This document shows, one piece after another, positions 60,010 to 64,000 of a stretch of 64,000 nt of DNA. The position numbers and the translations under genes were made by a program. This stretch comes from Bradysia coprophila (taxonomy: Eukaryota > Arthropoda > Insecta > Diptera > Sciaridae), in assembly GCF_014529535.1 (NCBI RefSeq), contig NW_023503972.1, positions 1,860,001 to 1,924,000 of the forward strand, written 5' to 3'. The notes beneath the pieces are model-generated. The model ran no database searches. It had not been told where the DNA came from and worked only from the letters and a program-made list of their open reading frames with translations. Position 1 is the stretch's first letter. Each line of letters opens with the position of its first letter.

Positions 60010-60146
60010 TACTTTCGCCCCTCTGTTCAAGAAGCGAAAGTACTTTCGCCCCTCTGTTCGAGAAGCGAAAGTACTTTCGCCCCTCTGTTCGAGAAGCGAA
60101 AGTACTTCCGCCCCTCTGTTCGAGAAGCGAAAGTACTTTCGCTTCC
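60010..60146. repeat. 31-bp tandem array of palindromic units, about 4 copies
   Basis: The unit TACTTTCGCCCCTCTGTTCG AGAAGCGAAAG is repeated four times with single changes. Each unit is itself palindromic at its ends (CTTTCGC / GCGAAAG). The same CTTTCGCCCC motif recurs at the element ends (55024, 60438, 63116, 63651). Confidence 0.88.
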
Positions 60147-60167
60147 CATTGCATTCCATTACCAACT

Positions 60168-60242
60168 GAGAGTTGCATTTTTTCATTTTCGCGTCTCATT
60201 TGGGAAGCGAAATATACAACTTTCGTAGTTGTTGTAATGAAA
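60168..60242. repeat. Inverted repeat, middle layer, right arm
   Basis: Partner of 57113-57190. It is followed by AAGTATCAACTTCGTATGTTAATTTCAATAAGAGCACTGG, which recurs inverted at about 63305-63350. Confidence 0.8.
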
Positions 60243-60492
60243 AAGTATCAACTTCGTATGTTAATTTCAATAAGAGCACTGGCGCACGCTTTATTTCAAT
60301 TTTGATCGCAGTACACTTATTGACAAGAGTCGACTATTACATTATGTAGTCGACTTTCGCATTATGTATATTGACTTTCGCTTTATGTATTCTTTCTTTC
60401 TCCCCGCTCAAACACATAACTTGCATTTTTTTACTTTCGCCCCGGATTTCGAGTGCGAAAGTATCAACTTTCGATGTTGGTATCAAAAAAAA

Positions 60493-61930
60493 TAATTAGA
60501 AAATACCAAAATCGAGTGTCATTATTTTCTTACATTAACACTAATTTATGACTAAATCTAAAGCTAAAACTGCTAGTGGATGATCTGTATCTAAAAAGAC
60601 ATTATTCTATTGCTTGATTTCCACTTACATTTTTCTTTTTAATTGTTGAAAGAGTAAACGGAGAGCAAACTGAGCGTAAACGGAGTAAGTGGAAATCAAG
60701 GCTAAGTTTTTGATTACTACTACTTCTCTCATTTATCTATAATACATGGCGAAATGAGAAAAAAAGAGAAATAACAAAGTTAGAATAAAACGGCTTTTTA
60801 GATGCAGTTAAACGTTTTAAACAAATCTTAATGCAAATCACTAGAACGATAGGTTATATTACTCTGATATATCAAATGCAATAGCAATTATTGTACTTGC
60901 AAGTGTAAATTGATCAAATAAAGAAAAACAATTTTGTCGTTTTTGTGTTAACGTAGGCTAAAATGTTTAGCAAGCGTGTCTGCAAAATTGAAGTTAAGTC
61001 AAACCGAAATTGTTGTGTATATGAAAACCAGCGTATGCAATGAGCCTAATGAGGTCGTTTTTCTTTCTCTCAATTTTCTCAATTCTGGACTCTGGAGCTG
61101 CCAGATACGTGAGGTAACCAGGAAGAATAGTACCATCAGTCGATATCCAGCTGTTGAACAGTAAACATCTCCACCATTTTTCTATCAGTTTCGTAGTCTA
61201 CCAATTTAATATTCAACTACCAGTTTGGTAGTCAACTAACAAATTATCGAATTATAAATAGGCCAGCAGCCTAAACGATTTCATCAGTCGGGGTGCAGCT
61301 CTCAAACAGTTAACATCTGTACCACCTCTCTATCAGCACGGTAGTCAACTACCAAAAATTCAAGCTTTAATTGTGTTCCACACTTATAAAAAGGGGCGAA
61401 AGGGGTGAAATTAAAAAAAAAAAATAGGCAAGCAGGCATAATAATTTCGTCAGTGGGTGCGCAGTTCTCGAATAGTAAACATCTCTGTCGAAAATTACAA
61501 TTAGTAGTCAATTGTAATATTGGTAGTCAGCTACCACTTCCAAATACTCGAATGGCAGTGTCAACTCTGAGCTATCAGTTATCAGATAACAAATAATTTT
61601 ATTATTTGCCTGGTGTTGATTTTGCTTATAGTGGCTTTGCAATTTTGCATGTCAATCCAGCTGGGCAACTACAAACTTAACTACCAAAACTACCGACTTC
61701 CAAATTTTCGATTTATAAATATAATCTATGATTTATGACCTGGAAACACAGAGGAAGTGTCCACAGTAAGGATTTACAGTTCCATAATTTCCAGGTATAG
61801 ATTGCAGATTTGGCGAGAGAATGCTTGTACCACTTCAAAAATGGACTACTTAGATAAACCGACACAAACACTCGAAGCGATAACACACTTTTAGGAGTAA
61901 TAAATATAGACAACGTGCACTGCAATCAGG
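60493..61930. other. Interval between the recombinase element and the cysteine-rich peptide gene
   Basis: No gene is supported. A small inverted repeat lies at 60613-60703 (CTTGATTTCCACTTA / TAAGTGGAAATCAAG). Three diverged ~160-bp units are seen at about 61127, 61284 and 61446 (CAGTCG..., CAG.T.TC.AA.AGT.AACATCT, then GGTAGTCAACTACCA-like stretches). Units 1-2 and 2-3 carry TATAAATAGG or a remnant upstream. Confidence 0.5.
61127..61500 (+). repeat. Three diverged promoter-like units upstream of the cysteine-rich peptide gene
   Basis: Each unit has a TATAAATAGG/AAAAATAGG stretch, a purine-rich spacer with CAGC, then TTCATCAGTCGG or TTCGTCAGTGGG, followed by CAGCTCTC.AACAGT.AACATCT. TATA (61252) to TCAGTC (61284) spacing is about 30 bp, as in insect TATA-initiator promoters. 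They look like tandem duplicates of core promoter plus 5' UTR, but no coding exon follows units 1-3. Confidence 0.45.
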
Positions 61931-61932
61931 TG

Positions 61933-61960
61933 TATAAATAGGCTCGTCTTGTTTCAGACT
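61933..61960 (+). promoter_or_regulatory. TATA box and initiator of the cysteine-rich peptide gene
   Basis: TATAAATA at 61933-61940 is followed by TTTCAGACTGCATTC, whose TCAGACT (about 61953) resembles the arthropod initiator TCAGT/TCAKTY. The spacing is shorter than ideal, but the next candidate (TTCATTCATTCACTG) is also near. The start codon lies about 80 bp downstream. Confidence 0.6.
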
Positions 61961-62038
61961 GCATTCATTCATTCACTGAAGGAAAACGCGAAATCGTTCA
62001 ACTTACAAAAAAAAAAAAACAAAAAAAAAACAAGAAAA

Positions 62039-62568
62039 ATGTCCTCCGTTTTGAGAATCGTTTTAATTGCATTGATGGTTGTTTGCTTTTTGATGGCATT
62101 TGCAGAAGGTATGTAACACGAACAAGACTGCGATGCAAAAGTAAACTAATAAAAGGTGATCCTTTACTGTGGATTTACATAGCAACGTAAAAGTGACAGA
62201 TGCAAAAATTTTCTCATACGGCAACTCGAAATTTCATTCATAATTTTAATTTTATGAATGAAATTTCGGGTTGCAGTATTTAAAAAACATTGCATCTGTC
62301 ACTTTTACGTTGCTATGTAAATCCACGGTTATATTAAAACTTTTAAACAAAACGCAGCATCACCGTTCGACACTGAGCCTGCAGCAGAAGCATCGCAAGC
62401 AGCGTGTTTGCCAGCTAGCTGTCAATCGTATGGCTGCTGCTCCGGAAACTGTGGCTATTGGTGTAAGTCTTTTGGCATTATCCTTCGGCATTTTACACAT
62501 TTTCAATGAGAGAAAAAATCTTTTCCTTTTCTTCAGGTCGAGCTTGCAACATTAACTACGTTTGCTAA
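62039..62568 (+). CDS. Small secreted eight-cysteine peptide, 3 exons, 68 aa
   Basis: Exons are 62039-62108, 62358-62462 and 62537-62568 (GT-AG; phases 1 and 1; 207 nt with stop). Exon 1 is a typical signal peptide (MSSVLRIVLIALMVVCFLM then AFA). A short acidic, Ala-rich propeptide-like stretch follows (DTEPAAEASQA). The C-terminal ~30 residues hold eight cysteines spaced C-x4-C-x4-CC-x3-C-x3-C-x2-C-x5-C, the last residue being Cys. This predicts four disulfides, as in defence peptides, protease inhibitors and knottin-like secreted peptides. The spacing is not one I can tie to a named family, so no activity is claimed. A TATA promoter lies upstream. Intron 1 contains a foldback element (62166-62329). 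Confidence 0.75.
62166..62329. mobile_element. Foldback element in intron 1 of the cysteine-rich peptide gene
   Basis: ACTGTGGATTTACATAGCAA CGTAAAAGTGACAGATGCAA pairs with the segment ending TTTTACGTTGCTATGTAAAT CCACGGT; the centre is near 62245. It accounts for most of the 249-bp intron. Confidence 0.85.
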
Positions 62569-63082
62569 AACTGCACCACCTGCACTGTATGTTGGGAACA
62601 TATTGATTTATAAACTCTTTCCGTCGAATTGTAAAAATTATTTGTAATTAAAGTAAATTTAAAAAATTAACAAAAAAAACGTTTTTCCTACTGGCGACGT
62701 TCAAGACTTTTTGAACGATGGTCAGTTTTCTTACATTCGAACAATAGTACATTACCATACCAGTGACGCCCTCGGATTCTTTTACTCATCTGGATACAAG
62801 ATAATCAAATTCCTTCACTGGTATAGTATGGCGTTTTACTTTACGAGCGAGGGAAAGGGTTTTCACTTGTGAGCGAAAGTCCACATTCCCTCACTAGTAA
62901 AGTAAATTGTCTTTTGCTTGCCGCTCGAGTGACGAAGTACGAAATACGAAAACGTTTTTTAGGAAAAACGAACAAGAAAATATCTCCTAGGAACATCAGC
63001 ACATAAGCGAAAAGAATACTTAAACACGAGTTAGAAAATCGAAATCACTCAGTTAGTCAGGGAGTTGCGGGAATCATTAATA
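62569..63082. other. 3' flank of the cysteine-rich peptide gene
   Basis: The transcript probably ends near the ATTAAA-like GTAATTAAAG at 62645. The family A repeat at 62748-62905 follows. No other gene is seen. Confidence 0.5.
62748..62905. repeat. Dispersed repeat family A, copy 3
   Basis: GTACATTACCATACCAGTGA, TATAGTATGGCGTTTTACTT TACGAGCGAGGGAAAG and CCCTCACTAGTAAAGTAAA match the copy at 13741-13910 closely and the copy at 32096-32275 less closely. Confidence 0.75.
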
Positions 63083-63553
63083 TTTTTTTTGATACCAACA
63101 TTGAAAAATGATACTTTCGCCCCGCATATGAGGGGCGAAAGTAAAAAAATGCATCCCACGGGGAGAAAGTACTTAACGAAGAGCGAACGCAACTGAACGA
63201 ACAGCGAAAGTGACTGACGTCACAGAAAATGAGAGAAATGAGTCGAGTTGTCAACAGAATCCGCTCATATTATGCAGAATACTTTGATCAAAATTGTAAA
63301 ACACTGTGCGCCAGTGTTCTTATTGAAATTAGCATACAAAGTTGATACTTTTTGTTACTGAATGATTTGTTAGTTATATCTTAATTTTTGTGTGTGTTTA
63401 TTGTTGTGATGGCTAAATTATTAAATTTTTCATATAACAGGGGGCTGCCGCCCCCTGGACCCCCGCATTTTCTGGCTAAATGCCTTTTCATTTCAACATT
63501 TTGTTGCGATGTTTGCGATACGTATCAATTTTCAATGTTGGTATCAAAAAAAA
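63083..63553. mobile_element. 471-bp element with TTTTTTTTGATACCAACAT ends and TA flanks
   Basis: Ends TTTTTTTTGATACCAACATT / AATGTTGGTATCAAAAAAAA are flanked by TA on both sides. It carries an internal hairpin CTTTCGCCCCGCATATGAGGGGCGAAAG and a GGGGGCTGCCGCCCCCTGG hairpin. It shares ends with the composite unit at 55139-60492 and is probably its non-autonomous relative. Confidence 0.7.
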
Positions 63554-63688
63554 TAGTATGAACGACTCGGGGCAAAAATAAAAAAATTCAACCTGTGCGA
63601 TTAGAGCCCTTGCCTTCGGCGCGGGCTCCAACTCTACGGTTGAATTTTTTTACTTTCGCCCCTTGTCATTCAATGTACTATTTCACAG
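63338..63688. repeat. Right arm of the large inverted repeat (partner 55003-55340)
   Basis: Inverted copy of the left arm, including the GCCTTCGGC hairpin loop at 63612-63620 and the end CTTTCGCCCCTTGTCATTCA ATGTACTATT. It overlaps the right half of the 471-bp element. Confidence 0.85.
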
Positions 63689-63754
63689 TGGCTCGTCATT
63701 AACGATGGGCGCAATACCACATGTGAAAAAATGAAAATTGAAGTTGCGAAGATC

Positions 63755-63979
63755 AAGGCTGTATACTTGGGGGAGGTCACGCAGATACAGATACGCGGGT
63801 TACACACCACAGTTGATGATAAAATGGCCGATTTCAAACAAAAATTCACCTACTCTGATGATTCTCGTCGTCTTGATGATGTGGTGAATTTTTTTACATG
63901 CAAAATCATCAGAAGTGGTGTGTTCCCGCGTATCTAATAAAATGGCGGTCTGCGTGACCTCCTCAAAGTATACAGCCTT
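63755..63979. mobile_element. Foldback MITE family B, copy 2
   Basis: The ends AAGGCTGTATACTTGGGGGA GGTCACGCAGA and TCTGCGTGACCTCCTCAAAG TATACAGCCTT are inverted repeats; inner GATACGCGGG.TACACACC pairs with GGTGTGTTCCCGCGTATC. The same family as 16440-16623. The frame through it (63731-63937) is not a gene. Confidence 0.8.
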
Positions 63980-64000
63980 GGCGAAGATTGATCTGTTAAG

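Larger units (their letters stand above)
55139..60492. mobile_element. Composite element bounded by TTTTTTTTGATACCAACAT inverted ends and TA
   Basis: The left end TTTTTTTTGATACCAACATC GAAAGTTGATAC (55139 on) and right end GTATCAACTTTCGATGTTGG TATCAAAAAAAA (to 60492) are perfect inverted repeats, each flanked by TA. The same ends with TA flanks bound a 471-bp unit at 63083-63553. Inside the larger unit lie the TRIM (55468-57106), the tyrosine recombinase gene and its inverted repeats. TA flanks would fit Tc1/mariner-type insertion, but no such transposase is present. Confidence 0.65.

Noticed and set aside
60010..60146. CRISPR-like array
   Set aside because: Units are contiguous without spacers and the host is a eukaryote; it is a plain tandem repeat of palindromic units.
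59964..60305. Open frames on both strands in the 31-bp array
   Set aside because: The unit is palindromic and free of stops in several frames by chance; there is no domain.

Overview
The window reads as AT-rich nuclear DNA of an insect, most likely a dipteran. It has short GT-AG introns (53-75 bp), an insect-type odorant receptor and a divergent ionotropic receptor, a pollux/TBC1D1-TBC1D4 RabGAP, and many small inverted-repeat transposons. A fungus gnat or related nematoceran would fit, but the sequence alone does not name the species.

Layout. 1-1 kb: two foldback/MITE elements. 1.2-4.55 kb: tandem C2H2 zinc-finger genes; of the first only the last exon is recognisable, and the second is complete, with seven exons, eleven fingers and an N-terminal exon resembling a retrotransposon gag domain. 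4.6-9.2 kb: no gene, a dense set of hairpin elements. 9.3-11 kb: a single-exon ionotropic receptor on the minus strand. 11-17 kb: no gene; two related ~1 kb interspersed repeats plus foldbacks. 17.1-18.6 kb: a six-exon odorant receptor. 20.4-23.3 kb: a decayed 5'-truncated LINE with a tetranucleotide tail. 25.1-46.2 kb: the minus-strand pollux-like gene, 10 coding exons with a 12.5 kb intron full of transposons (hAT MITE, mariner-like MITEs, RTE fragment). 47.55-49.02 kb: a non-autonomous hAT element with 8-bp target duplications. 49.2-51.4 kb: an F-box/LRR gene broken by at least three insertions and a frameshift. 52.7-53.95 kb: a minus-strand gene for a 341-residue secreted protein. 55.0-63.7 kb: a nested mobile structure. 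It contains a 1.64 kb copia-type TRIM with apparently identical LTRs, and an intact tyrosine-recombinase (Crypton-like) gene lying between ~200-bp nearly perfect inverted repeats. These are enclosed by further inverted repeats up to 8.7 kb apart. 62.0-62.6 kb: a small three-exon gene for an eight-cysteine secreted peptide with a clear TATA/initiator promoter.

The host genes do not form a pathway. Two are chemosensory (IR, OR), one controls Rab/vesicle traffic, two encode secreted proteins and the zinc-finger genes are presumably transcriptional. The main theme is mobile DNA: foldback elements, nested insertions, a gag-like exon joined to zinc fingers, and a recombinase gene in an unusual inverted-repeat setting.
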